Positions 1-8,319 of a stretch of 64,000 nt of DNA are shown here, one piece after another. Origin of the DNA: Chitinophaga sp. 180180018-3. GTDB taxonomy: Bacteria > Bacteroidota > Bacteroidia > Chitinophagales > Chitinophagaceae. The DNA is taken from contig NZ_CP140772.1 in the NCBI RefSeq assembly GCF_037893185.1, forward strand, positions 620,001 to 684,000. Reading direction: 5' to 3'. The position numbers and the translations under genes were made by a program. Every line of letters starts with the position of its first letter. Position 1 is the stretch's first letter. Under the pieces are notes generated by a model. The model worked only from the letters and a program-made list of their open reading frames with translations. It did no database searches and was not told the origin of the DNA.

Positions 1-1568
1 TGAACAATGCGGGTGTCGACTGCCGCCGGCAGGATAAACTGCAGAAGGGATTCGATTACCATATGAAAGCCCTGCTGCTGGCGGAGGATGTTAATGATGT
101 CAGGAATATTTGCATCGCTACCAACAGCATTGGGAATATTCAGCTGTCCACAGAAAAGTATGCCGATGCCATCACGCATTTCAACCGCGCCCTCGCCCTG
201 GAAGAACAGAGTCACAACGATCTCGGCGTTGCCATCAATCTCGGTAACCTCGGTTATGCCTACCAGGGACTGCATAAGCTGGATCTTGCCATCTCCTTCT
301 ATAAACGCTCGCTGGCCGTGAACCAGAAGTTGGACAATCCTACGGGCATGGCTATATGCTATAATGCGCTCGGGGCTGCATACAAGGAAAAGAAAGACTA
401 TGCTACCGCAATGGACTATCTGAAGAAAGCCCTGGAAGTGAACGATAAAGTGGAAGATAAAGTGCATGTGGCAGAAAGCTATCTGAATATCGGCAAGCTG
501 CTGGGCGCAGAAGGAAAGCATGACGAAGCCCGGAAATATATGATGCAGTCGGTAGATGTCAGTACATTCTGGGGATTCAAATCTATGCTCATGGACGCAT
601 ATAAAGCCCTGGCAGAAGATTTTAAAGAGAGTGGCGATTTCAGGAAATCGTTGGAAGCAACAGATAAATCGTTGTTGTATAAAGACAGTATACTTGACGA
701 AAAGTCGGCGCTGGCGCTGGCGCAGATGCATACCATTTACGAGGTCGACCGAAAGGATAACCAGATCCGTTCCCTGGAACATGAGAAAATGCTGACGCAG
801 TTGCGTACCAAGCGGAATGTAGTGATTACTTTCTTTCTGGCAGCATTTCTCCTGATGGCCGTTGTGGGAGGTTTTTTCTATATCCGCCATCGCAATCTGG
901 CGACTAATAAGCAAACATTACAGCTGGAGCTCCGGTCGCTCCGCTCACAGATGAATCCTCATTTCATCTTCAATTCACTCAGCTCCATTCATCGTTATAT
1001 CTGGAGTAATAATCAGGAAGAAGCGTCAGATTACCTGACTAAATTTTCCCGGCTCATGCGCCTGATTCTCGACAATACGCAACATACCTTTGTAACATTG
1101 AATAAGGAACTGGAATCGCTGAAGTTATACCTGGATCTGGAATCTTTACGCTGTAATGGTATATTTGACTACCGTTTTTGCCTGGACCCGGGAATCAACG
1201 ATGAAGAAGTACTGATTCCTCCTATGATATTGCAACCATACGTGGAAAACGCTATCTGGCATGGACTGGTACATAAAAATCCCGATGAGAAAGGTCTGTT
1301 GGAGATAGAGATCCTGTTGAAGAACCGCAGCCTGATATGTACAGTTACTGACAACGGCATTGGCCGGAAAAAAGCAATGGAGATCAAAGACAAGAAAGGC
1401 CGGGTACATAATTCCGTTGGTATGAAGATGACGGAGGGCCGGATAGATCTTATCCGGAAGATTAATAATAAAGAAGCTACCGTAACGATCACAGATCTGG
1501 AAGATGAAAATGGGCAGGCCACCGGTACCCGGGTAACAATCGTATTGCCGGCAGAGTTTATATTTTAG
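1..1568 (+). CDS. TPR-containing LytS-type sensor histidine kinase (5' end outside window)
   Basis: The reading frame is open from base 3, and the residues before the first ATG (position 63) continue the TPR pattern, so the true start lies upstream of the window. About the first 220 visible residues are tetratricopeptide repeats with A..Y..AL spacing. One membrane segment follows at about 830-890, a short coiled coil, then a His_kinase domain (PF06580 type) with NPHFIFNSL carrying the phospho-acceptor His. The C-terminal HATPase has ENAIWHGL and DNGIGR. No extracytoplasmic sensor is visible in the part seen, so the TPRs probably do the sensing or protein binding. The LytTR regulator starts 56 bp downstream and is the likely partner. 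Confidence 0.9.
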   Translation, partial: NNAGVDCRRQDKLQKGFDYHMKALLLAEDVNDVRNICIATNSIGNIQLSTEKYADAITHFNRALALEEQSHNDLGVAINLGNLGYAYQGLHKLDLAISFYKRSLAVNQKLDNPTGMAICYNALGAAYKEKKDYATAMDYLKKALEVNDKVEDKVHVAESYLNIGKLLGAEGKHDEARKYMMQSVDVSTFWGFKSMLMDAYKALAEDFKESGDFRKSLEATDKSLLYKDSILDEKSALALAQMHTIYEVDRKDNQIRSLEHEKMLTQLRTKRNVVITFFLAAFLLMAVVGGFFYIRHRNLATNKQTLQLELRSLRSQMNPHFIFNSLSSIHRYIWSNNQEEASDYLTKFSRLMRLILDNTQHTFVTLNKELESLKLYLDLESLRCNGIFDYRFCLDPGINDEEVLIPPMILQPYVENAIWHGLVHKNPDEKGLLEIEILLKNRSLICTVTDNGIGRKKAMEIKDKKGRVHNSVGMKMTEGRIDLIRKINNKEATVTITDLEDENGQATGTRVTIVLPAEFIF

Positions 1569-1624
1569 CATTTAAATCGTAAAAACAGCCAAAGCTAACC
1601 GCTGAAAGTCAAAAGCTACTTTGT

Positions 1625-2389
1625 ATGAGCGAAATCAAAGCTATCATCGTGGATGATGAGCAACACTGTATCGATGCCCTGTACACCATGCTGCAAAAGA
1701 AATGCCCTGGAGTACAGGTAGTGGGGTGGGCTAAAAGTGTAAAGGAAGCAAAAGAGATCGTGGATGAATTACAGCCCGACCTCGTATTCCTGGATGTGGA
1801 AATGCCTTATCAGAACGGGTTTGAGCTACTCAAACTTTTCGATAAGGTGTATTTCGATGTTATTTTTACAACTGCATATGAACAATATGCCCTGAAGGCA
1901 ATCAAATTCAATGCCTTGGATTACCTGCTGAAACCCTTTAGTGTAAAGGAATTACAGGAAGCATTGGATAAGTGCAGGGAAAGAAAAACCCAACGGCCGA
2001 AAGAGCAGGGCGCAACGCCGATGGAGGTTTTTCTGCAGAATATGAAAACACTCCAGCAGGTACACAAAAAAATTGCGCTGCCTACTATCAATGGCCTGGT
2101 GTTTATGCCGGTGCAGAATATTGTGCGATGTGAATCTACCGGAAATTATACCCGTATATTTTTTACAGATAAGAAAAACCTGATGGTTTCCCGTCCACTG
2201 AAGGAGTTTGAAGAACTACTTTCTGATGTCGACTTCTTTCGGGTACACAATTCCCACCTCATCAATATGCAGCAGATGCAATCGTATATCCAGGGAGAAG
2301 GCGGCTTTGCACTGATGAGCGACGGCACCCAGGTGGAGGTTTCACGGCGGCGGAAAGCAGAATTCCTGAAGAAGGCGATGCAGTTCTAA
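1625..2389 (+). CDS. LytTR-family response regulator
   Basis: 254 aa, with a receiver domain followed by a LytTR DNA-binding domain. The acidic pocket is VDDE at residues 9-12, the phospho-acceptor is Asp57 in FLDVEMP, and the conserved Lys is in LLKPF near residue 105. The LytTR domain covers roughly residues 150-250. It follows the TPR sensor kinase in the same direction and should be its cognate regulator. Targets cannot be read from the sequence. Confidence 0.92.
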   Translation: MSEIKAIIVDDEQHCIDALYTMLQKKCPGVQVVGWAKSVKEAKEIVDELQPDLVFLDVEMPYQNGFELLKLFDKVYFDVIFTTAYEQYALKAIKFNALDYLLKPFSVKELQEALDKCRERKTQRPKEQGATPMEVFLQNMKTLQQVHKKIALPTINGLVFMPVQNIVRCESTGNYTRIFFTDKKNLMVSRPLKEFEELLSDVDFFRVHNSHLINMQQMQSYIQGEGGFALMSDGTQVEVSRRRKAEFLKKAMQF

Positions 2390-2645
2390 ATAGTGATTTA
2401 CAGGGATTTCGACTACCAACGACTCCGATTTTTTTCTATTTTATGCCAGTTATGATTAATTCTCTACCATCTAATAAATGGCTATTGCAGTCGTATCAGA
2501 GATAACATAGATTTGGGTACGATTTCAATATAAACGCAATATAAAGATTTTATACTCTGCATTACTAGCGTGATTAGCCCCAAAGAAAAAAGACACCTTA
2601 GTGGTGTCTTTTTTGATTATCGTGTTGTTAAGTATATTCTTACAC
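2390..2645. other. Intergenic region between convergent genes
   Basis: 256 bp, AT-rich, between the LytTR regulator (+) and ispH (-). Apart from a bidirectional terminator at 2585-2614 I see no ORF, repeat or promoter consensus. Confidence 0.6.
2585..2614. terminator. Bidirectional intrinsic terminator
   Basis: AAAAGACACC and GGTGTCTTTT pair around a 5-base loop. An A-run lies on the left and a T-run on the right, so it can serve the + regulator gene and the - strand ispH gene. Confidence 0.85.
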
Positions 2646-3869
2646 TTAATTGTTTTCTGCCATTTCATCTGCTTTATACTCCAGATCGTAAAACGACAGC
2701 AGTTTACGGATTACGCCTTCAACGAGGGCATCCGGACAGGAAGCGCCACTGGTCAGCAGAATGGTCACCTGTTCCTTTGATGGCAGGAAACGCTGACTGT
2801 TGATCTCTTCTTTATGATGGAAGTCCCAGTGATTGATGGCATTGGTAGAAATAATATGTTCGGGAGATGAGATAAAATAAGTGGGCAGTTTTTCTTCACA
2901 AAGCTCTACCAGGTGTGAGGTATTGGAGCTGTTGTAGCCACCAACCACGATCGCCAGATCGGCCGGCTGTTCAAGCATCCCAATAACGGCAGACTGGTTG
3001 TCGTTTGTCGCGTAGCAGAGGGTATCGCGGGTGTCGGCAAATCGTTCACCAATAGTAGCGGCGGTGAGTCCGAAGGTATCAATCATTACCTGGCGGATAT
3101 AGTCCGCAATGGCCTGGGTTTCCGTGGCCAGCATAGTGGTTTGGTTCACCACGCCCACACGCTGCAGGTCTTTCTCCGGATCGAAACCTTCAGAGTATTG
3201 TCCTTTGAATAGTTCGTAGAAAGTAGCTGCCGGTTGTTGGCCGGTAATGAATCCTGCCAGCAATTCAGCCTCATGTATATCTTTTACAACCACAGTAGGA
3301 GTACCGGACTGGCTGTGGGAGAAGGTGGCCCGGGTTTCTTCGTGTTTGGGTTTTCCGTGCACGATTACCGTATAGTGCTTCTTCCCGATTTGTTCGGCCT
3401 TGTTCCAGACTCTTTCTACAAATGGGCAGGTGGTATTATATTTCAGTGGTTCAATCCCGAGGGAGGCAAGCTGCTGTTCTGTTTCCAGGGTGGTACCAAA
3501 AGCAGGGATGATCACGATATCATCCGTCATGAGTGCTGACCAGGGTACCAGTTGCCTGCCGGCTGTATCCATGATGAACTGAACGCCTCTGTCGAGCAGA
3601 TCGTTGTTCACGTGAGGATTATGGATCATTTCACTTAAAAGGAATATTCTTTTGCCGGGATTTTCGTCTACCGTTTTGAAAGCTATTTCGATGGCGTTTT
3701 CCACTCCGTAACAGAAGCCGAAATGCCGGGCAAGTAATATTTTCAGCGGGCCGAAATTGAGTTCAGTTGGCGTGAAGTCTTTTTTCATGCGGTCCTGCTC
3801 TTTACGCCTGTTTTTAATAGCGCTGATGAGCGGACTGCGGTAAATCACCGGTACATTAAATGTTTTCAT
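2646..3869 (-). CDS. ispH: 4-hydroxy-3-methylbut-2-enyl diphosphate reductase
   Basis: 407 aa. IspH (LytB) is the last enzyme of the MEP isoprenoid pathway and makes IPP and DMAPP from HMBPP with a [4Fe-4S] cluster. The three cluster Cys are visible: Cys53 in GFCYGV, Cys148 in TTCPF and Cys285 in LCYATND. HNPHVN at 83-88 and the C-terminal SGASCPD are also conserved. About 40 N-terminal residues precede the core; an internal Met (residue 28) could be an alternative start. It is 14 bp downstream of the rhomboid gene and probably co-transcribed with it. Confidence 0.96.
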   Translation of the reverse strand: MKTFNVPVIYRSPLISAIKNRRKEQDRMKKDFTPTELNFGPLKILLARHFGFCYGVENAIEIAFKTVDENPGKRIFLLSEMIHNPHVNNDLLDRGVQFIMDTAGRQLVPWSALMTDDIVIIPAFGTTLETEQQLASLGIEPLKYNTTCPFVERVWNKAEQIGKKHYTVIVHGKPKHEETRATFSHSQSGTPTVVVKDIHEAELLAGFITGQQPAATFYELFKGQYSEGFDPEKDLQRVGVVNQTTMLATETQAIADYIRQVMIDTFGLTAATIGERFADTRDTLCYATNDNQSAVIGMLEQPADLAIVVGGYNSSNTSHLVELCEEKLPTYFISSPEHIISTNAINHWDFHHKEEINSQRFLPSKEQVTILLTSGASCPDALVEGVIRKLLSFYDLEYKADEMAENN

Positions 3870-3883
3870 GAGGGCAAAATTAA

Positions 3884-4768
3884 TTAGTTTTCTTTGCTCA
3901 CCTTGTCTAACCAGGCTTTTTCTTCTGCACTCAGGCTATTATAGCCCTTTTCATTGATTTTGTCGAGCAGTTGGTCTAACCTGGAAGGGTTGCTGTCGTC
4001 TGCTTTCTTTACCACTTTCAGTGGCGACTTTTTGGGTTTAAACTTACGGTTGCTTTGTTTGGGCCGGCGCCAGTTGGAGGCATCAAACAACCATATCAGC
4101 GGTTGGCAGAGGTCGGTGCCTGCCTGTAGGGTGCGTACATAGAGAAATCCCAGTAAGACCCCGCCCAGATGGGAAACAATGCCACCTATATTACCATCGG
4201 GGATGGAAATAAGCCCCAGTACAATCAACGCTATTGCCAGCCATTTCAGCTTTACGCCGCCGATGAACAACAGCCCGATCTCATAATTGGGCATCAGGGT
4301 AGCTGCCGCCATCAGGATACACATGATGGAGGCGGAGGCGCCCACCATCGTAGAACCGGCATATCCCGGGAAAATAACCCCGCATAGCAGGTATAACAGC
4401 CCTCCGGCAATACCTCCCAGCAAATACAGGGGAAGTACCCTTTTATTGCCCAGGAAATCCCGGAAAAGGTTACCGAACCAGTAAAGGTTGATCATGTTGT
4501 ATAATACATGAAACACCGCTACGTGCGTGAACATGTAGGTGATCAGCCCCCAGGGCTTCAATATAAAAGCGGCTGGCGGCATGTGCATGGCCAGCTGGTC
4601 GTACGTCCAGATAAAAGGAGCGGGTTGCTTGGTCAGAAATGCGATGAGGCGCAGGATATTCAACCCCAGGAAGACAACTATATTCCAGAAAAGCAAATGA
4701 TTTACTGTGTTTCCTTGCCTGAGCCAGTAGCGAATATCCGATTGAAATGAGGTCCCGTTCATATACAC
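3884..4768 (-). CDS. Rhomboid-family intramembrane serine protease
   Basis: 294 aa with six or more predicted membrane helices. The catalytic Ser145 lies in VGASAS and the catalytic His200 in GGIVSHLGG; the oxyanion-side HVLYNMIN follows the usual second-helix motif. A charged cytosolic tail of about 80 residues follows. Substrates are unknown. ATG codons at 4768 and 4762 are both possible starts. First gene of a probable rhomboid-ispH unit. Confidence 0.92.
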   Translation of the reverse strand: MYMNGTSFQSDIRYWLRQGNTVNHLLFWNIVVFLGLNILRLIAFLTKQPAPFIWTYDQLAMHMPPAAFILKPWGLITYMFTHVAVFHVLYNMINLYWFGNLFRDFLGNKRVLPLYLLGGIAGGLLYLLCGVIFPGYAGSTMVGASASIMCILMAAATLMPNYEIGLLFIGGVKLKWLAIALIVLGLISIPDGNIGGIVSHLGGVLLGFLYVRTLQAGTDLCQPLIWLFDASNWRRPKQSNRKFKPKKSPLKVVKKADDSNPSRLDQLLDKINEKGYNSLSAEEKAWLDKVSKEN

Positions 4769-4779
4769 AAATTAATATA

Positions 4780-5006
4780 AAATTACGAATTAGGAATTAC
4801 GAATTGCGAATGAAGAACACACAAAATTTTCTTTAGGGCAATAACCTGTAATACCATAGCAGCCCACCATTCACCGGTAAACCGGTAATCTTTAACAGCC
4901 CTGTTTCGGAGAAGGGTTTATGATAAAGGAGAAGACAGACAAAAAGGGGGGCAGTTGCTTAAATCTTCGCGCCAGTCCGTAATTCGTAATTCCTGATTCG
5001 TAATTT
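4780..5006. repeat. Widely spaced palindromic element (copy 1 of the intergenic family)
   Basis: Arms 4780-4805 and 4981-5006 are inverted copies with 25 of 26 positions matching (ATTACGAAT units). The interior keeps CTTCGCG on the right (about 4965) and GCGAATGAAG on the left, but most of it does not pair. It looks like a degenerate or expanded member of the family seen at 12901, 18559, 26742, 31007, 35520 and 38458. Confidence 0.55.
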
Positions 5007-5073
5007 CACAAGAAGATAGCAGACTCACCAGTAAAAACACCGCATTATTTCTCTCCTTCCCGGTATTTTTTCG

Positions 5074-5081
5074 TATTTTTG
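5074..5081 (+). promoter_or_regulatory. rpsA promoter, -7 element
   Basis: TATTTTTG fits the Bacteroidota -7 consensus TAnnTTTG, 56 bp before the rpsA ATG. I see no convincing -33 TTTG. Confidence 0.6.
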
Positions 5082-5136
5082 CAGTCCCATAAAAAGGGAG
5101 CCCGGATATCCCGGGTTTAAATTATCAATTTTTATT

Positions 5137-7038
5137 ATGAGCGAAAACAACATTATTAACGAACAAAACGCTGAACAACAGGCACCGCAGGCTGCTGCGG
5201 CTGAAACAGCGACAACAAAGGCACCTGTAGCAAAAGTTGAAACTGCACACGACGATTTCGACTGGAGCGTTGACAAACGCAACGTATCTTCTTACAGCAA
5301 AGAAGAAAAAGAAAAGTACGATCAGACTTACGAAGGTACTTTCAAAGTGTTTGAAGAAAACAGTCTGCTGACTGGTACTGTAGTAGGTTTAACCAACACC
5401 GACGTGGTGATCAACATCGGTTTCAAATCCGACGGTTTGATTTCCCTGAACGAATTCCGCGACTTACAAGGTCTGAAGATCGGAGACGAAGTGGAAGTGC
5501 TGGTTGTTGAAAAAGAAGACCGCGATGGTAACCTGCACCTGAGCCGTAAACAGGCTCGCCAGAAACGTGCATGGGAAAAAATCGTGGAAGTTTACAAAAC
5601 AGGCGAAGTGGTTACTGGTACTGTTACCAGCAAAACCAAAGGCGGCTTGATCGTAGATGTATACGGTATGGAAACATTCCTGCCAGGTTCTCAGATCGAT
5701 GTGAAACCAGTTACAGACTACGACCAGTTTGTAGGAAAAACTATGGAGTTCAAGGTGGTGAAGGTAAACGAAACCATCCGCAACGCCGTTGTTTCTCACA
5801 AAGCCCTCATCGAAAGCGATATCGAACAACAGAGAGTGGATATCATCAGCAAACTGGAGAAAGGCCAGGTGCTGGAAGGTACTATCAAAAATATCACCGA
5901 CTTTGGTGCGTTCATCGACCTGGGTGGTCTGGACGGTCTGCTGTATATCACCGATATCAGCTGGGGCCGTATCTCCCATCCGAGCGAAGTGCTCCAGATG
6001 GATCAGAAGATCAACGTTGTTGTGCTTGACTTCGACGACGAAAAACGTCGCATAAGCCTCGGTTACAAACAACTGACTCCGCATCCGTGGGATACTTTAC
6101 CAGCTACTATCACCGAAGGTGCTAAAGTAAAAGGTAAAGTAGTTAACATCGAAGATTACGGTGCATTCCTGGAAATCATGCCAGGTGTTGAAGGTCTGGT
6201 TCACGTATCTGAAATCTCCTGGGCTTCTACTCCTATCAACGCTAAAGAATTCTTCAAATTAGGCGAAGAATACGAAGCAGTGGTAGTTACCCTGAGCAAG
6301 GAAGAACGTAAGATGAGCCTGTCTATCAAACAACTGACAGAAGATCCATGGTCTACTATCGAAACCAAATTCCCTGTTGACAGCCGTCACAAAGGAATCG
6401 TGAAAAACATCACTCCTTATGGCGTATTCGTTGAACTGGAAACCGGTATCGGCGGTATGATCCACATCTCTGACCTGAGCTGGATCAAACGTTTCAACCA
6501 CCCATCTGAATACACTAAAGTAGGCAACGAAATAGATGTAGTGATCCTGGGTATCGATAAGGAAAACCGCAAGCTGAGCCTCGGTCACAAACAGATCGAA
6601 GAAGATCCTTGGAACACCTTCGAAACTATCTTCCCGATCAACTCTGTACACGAAGGTACTGTTGTGAAGAAAGATGAAAAAGGTGCTACCGTTCAGCTGC
6701 AGTACGGTCTGGAAGCATATGCTCCTGCACGTCACCTGAAAACTGAAGATGACAAACCAATCAACGTTGAAGATGTGAAAGAATTCATGATCATCGAATT
6801 CGATCGCAGCGAAAAACGTATCCTGGTTTCTCATACAAGGGTTTGGGAAAAAGCACAGGCTGAAGAAAAACAGGCTGTCGTGAGAGAGAAGAAAGAAGAA
6901 GCTGACAAAACCCGTAAGGCTGTGAAAAACATCCAGGGTAAAGTTGAAAAAGCTACTTTAGGTGATCTGGGTGCACTGGCTGAACTGAGAGAAAAACTGA
7001 AACAGTCTGAAGGCGGCGAAGAAAAAAGCGCACAGTAA
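5137..7038 (+). CDS. rpsA: 30S ribosomal protein S1
   Basis: 633 aa with six consecutive S1 (OB-fold) repeats from about residue 65 to 590. The repeats are recognisable from G.V..I..YGVFVEL..G..GMIHISDLSW and equivalents at roughly 245, 330, 420 and 510. The Ala/Gln-rich N-terminal 40 residues and the Lys/Glu-rich C-terminal tail are typical of Bacteroidota S1. The protein binds mRNA on the 30S subunit. Codon use is more biased than in its neighbours, as expected for high expression. Its own promoter and a strong terminator bracket it, so it is probably monocistronic. Confidence 0.97.
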   Translation: MSENNIINEQNAEQQAPQAAAAETATTKAPVAKVETAHDDFDWSVDKRNVSSYSKEEKEKYDQTYEGTFKVFEENSLLTGTVVGLTNTDVVINIGFKSDGLISLNEFRDLQGLKIGDEVEVLVVEKEDRDGNLHLSRKQARQKRAWEKIVEVYKTGEVVTGTVTSKTKGGLIVDVYGMETFLPGSQIDVKPVTDYDQFVGKTMEFKVVKVNETIRNAVVSHKALIESDIEQQRVDIISKLEKGQVLEGTIKNITDFGAFIDLGGLDGLLYITDISWGRISHPSEVLQMDQKINVVVLDFDDEKRRISLGYKQLTPHPWDTLPATITEGAKVKGKVVNIEDYGAFLEIMPGVEGLVHVSEISWASTPINAKEFFKLGEEYEAVVVTLSKEERKMSLSIKQLTEDPWSTIETKFPVDSRHKGIVKNITPYGVFVELETGIGGMIHISDLSWIKRFNHPSEYTKVGNEIDVVILGIDKENRKLSLGHKQIEEDPWNTFETIFPINSVHEGTVVKKDEKGATVQLQYGLEAYAPARHLKTEDDKPINVEDVKEFMIIEFDRSEKRILVSHTRVWEKAQAEEKQAVVREKKEEADKTRKAVKNIQGKVEKATLGDLGALAELREKLKQSEGGEEKSAQ

Positions 7039-7058
7039 GAACAGTTTCATTAAATAAT

Positions 7059-7095
7059 AAATCCCGCTTCGTGTAACAACGGAGCGGGATTTTTT
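7059..7095 (+). terminator. Intrinsic terminator of rpsA
   Basis: AAATCCCGCT and AGCGGGATTT form a 10-bp stem, extended by a few weaker pairs, followed by a T-run. It is 20 bp after the rpsA stop codon. Confidence 0.9.
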
Positions 7096-7141
7096 TATTG
7101 GTAAGATGACCAAAACTGCCACAACTGTAGCACTGCTGCAG

Positions 7142-7801
7142 TTACTTCATCAGCTGTTGCAGTTGCGTTTCTTTGAACTCCAGCAGGGAATCCAGCTGCA
7201 TATTGGCTACTGAATAACGGATATCTTTACGGTTATGTGCCTCTGGTACCACTACTACCGTCATACGGGCGGCTTTGCCGGCTATCATGCCGGTAACGGA
7301 ATCCTCAAAGGCCATGCATTCCAGCGGATCGCTGCCCAATGCTTTTGCACAGGCCAGGTATACCGCAGGGTGAGGCTTGCCATAATCCTCAAACTCTGCC
7401 GAATACACCGCCTGGAAATGATCTGTCAGTCCCAGGTGCACTAATACCGCCCTGATCAGGCGCAGGGGAGAAGAAGACGCCAGTCCAAGTTTGAACCCTT
7501 TTTCCCGGAAGAACCCCAGGATGTACTCCACGTCCTCCATCGGCCTGCCTTCTGCTATAATCTTCCCGATAACATTATCAATAATCTCCTCAGTTACCTG
7601 CTCCGGGCTTTTACCCTCCCATTTAAAATAGCGATGCCAGTAGCTGACCACTTCCTTGGTCCTTAAACCCGTTGTCAGATGCGTCAGTTCAGGAGAAAGT
7701 TGTACGCCTACCGTTGCAAATACTTCTCTCAACGCAATGCCCCAAAGGGGCTCAGAATCCACCAATAGCCCGTCCATGTCGAATATTACCGTGTTAAGCA
7801 T
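7142..7801 (-). CDS. HAD-superfamily sugar-phosphate phosphatase (HxpB/beta-PGM-like)
   Basis: 219 aa. HAD motif I is DMDGLLVDSE at residues 8-17, motif II is the SSS stretch in LASSSP, the motif III Lys is in GKPHP and the motif IV acid in FEDSVTG. The helical cap is inserted after motif I, which makes it subclass IA. The closest remembered relatives are E. coli YniC/HxpB (hexitol and 2-deoxyglucose phosphatase) and beta-phosphoglucomutases. The substrate cannot be fixed from sequence. Single gene, convergent with rpsA. Confidence 0.88.
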   Translation of the reverse strand: MLNTVIFDMDGLLVDSEPLWGIALREVFATVGVQLSPELTHLTTGLRTKEVVSYWHRYFKWEGKSPEQVTEEIIDNVIGKIIAEGRPMEDVEYILGFFREKGFKLGLASSSPLRLIRAVLVHLGLTDHFQAVYSAEFEDYGKPHPAVYLACAKALGSDPLECMAFEDSVTGMIAGKAARMTVVVVPEAHNRKDIRYSVANMQLDSLLEFKETQLQQLMK

Positions 7802-7824
7802 GAATCTTCTTCGTTTGTGAAGCG

Positions 7825-7832
7825 CAAAGATA
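7825..7832 (-). promoter_or_regulatory. HAD phosphatase promoter, -7 element
   Basis: Reads TATCTTTG on the minus strand, matching TAnnTTTG, 24 bp from the HAD start codon. Confidence 0.5.
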
Positions 7833-8031
7833 GATAATAGTAGTCAGCGGCTCGTAGTCATAACAATAAGTTATACCGGATAAAATCTGGTTATCGGCCG
7901 TGGTGGAATAAATACGGCCTCCATACCTGTAATAACCCTTCTATGGCTCATTTGCCGGGAATTTGCCACTGCAGTTCCCATATCTGCCTAATTCCCCTCC
8001 TTTTTGGTGCCTTTTTACCCTTCAAAAAAGT

Positions 8032-8063
8032 TTTGGAAAGATGGAGGGCTTTTTTAATCTTTG
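8032..8063 (+). promoter_or_regulatory. Promoter of the sulfite reductase operon
   Basis: TTTG at 8032-8035, a 20-base spacer, then AATCTTTG at 8056-8063 (TAnnTTTG with one mismatch). The spacing fits Bacteroidota sigma factor promoters. Transcription would start near 8070 and include the leader ORF and the terminator. Confidence 0.55.
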
Positions 8064-8090
8064 TATTACTCTACTAAAACGATAGGGAAT

Positions 8091-8156
8091 ATGGGTAATA
8101 AATGGAAAATGTGTTGTAATAGTCGTTGTTTATCAGCAACCGCAGGGCGCGTGTAA
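8091..8156 (+). CDS. Candidate cysteine-codon leader peptide (21 aa)
   Basis: ATG-started ORF too short for normal gene calling. It encodes a 21-residue peptide with Cys at positions 8, 9 and 13 (segment MCCNSRC), all TGT codons, and ends with TAA. It begins about 20 bases after the predicted transcription start and ends 41 bases before an intrinsic terminator that lies upstream of the sulfite reductase gene. This order of promoter, regulatory-codon ORF, terminator and biosynthetic operon is that of a ribosome-mediated transcription attenuator. Cys-codon leaders are known in mycobacteria. I know of no description for this group and have not checked conservation. Confidence 0.6.
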   Translation: MGNKWKMCCNSRCLSATAGRV

Positions 8157-8196
8157 TATCAGTGATCAACTTACTGTAAATTATCATTATACGAAG

Positions 8197-8224
8197 GCCT
8201 CCGCATGATACACGGAGGCTTTTT
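8197..8224 (+). terminator. Intrinsic terminator inside the operon leader (attenuator)
   Basis: GCCTCCG at 8197-8203 pairs with CGGAGGC at 8213-8219 across a 9-base loop, followed by five Ts. It stands 95 bp before the reductase ATG, and no annotated gene lies between the promoter and it except the Cys-codon ORF. Confidence 0.8.
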
Positions 8225-8319
8225 GATTTCAACTTAAACAATTTCGCCGGCCGCCAGGCATAGCACTATGAGGGAGCGACCGGCATCCACATAAAATTTA
8301 CCACCAGAAAATACTTTTT

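Larger units (their letters stand above)
4769..5136. other. Divergent promoter region, rhomboid/rpsA
   Basis: 368 bp between divergent genes. It holds a pair of 26-bp inverted arms (4780-4805 and 4981-5006) and the rpsA promoter near 5074. The central 170 bp contains no ORF that I would call. Confidence 0.6.
7802..8319. other. 518-bp regulatory region upstream of the sulfite reductase operon
   Basis: From left to right: the minus-strand HAD promoter (7825-7832), two hairpins of unknown role (around 7872-7893 and GGCCGT/ACGGCC at 7896-7919), the operon promoter (8032-8063), a 21-codon ORF with Cys codons (8091-8156), an intrinsic terminator (8197-8224) and a 95-base stretch before the reductase ATG that can form a GCCGG/CCGGC stem. 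Confidence 0.7.

Noticed and set aside
8267..8293. Eight-codon ATG ORF between the attenuator terminator and the reductase start
   Set aside because: Too short to judge, no special codons; overlaps a small GCCGG/CCGGC stem.
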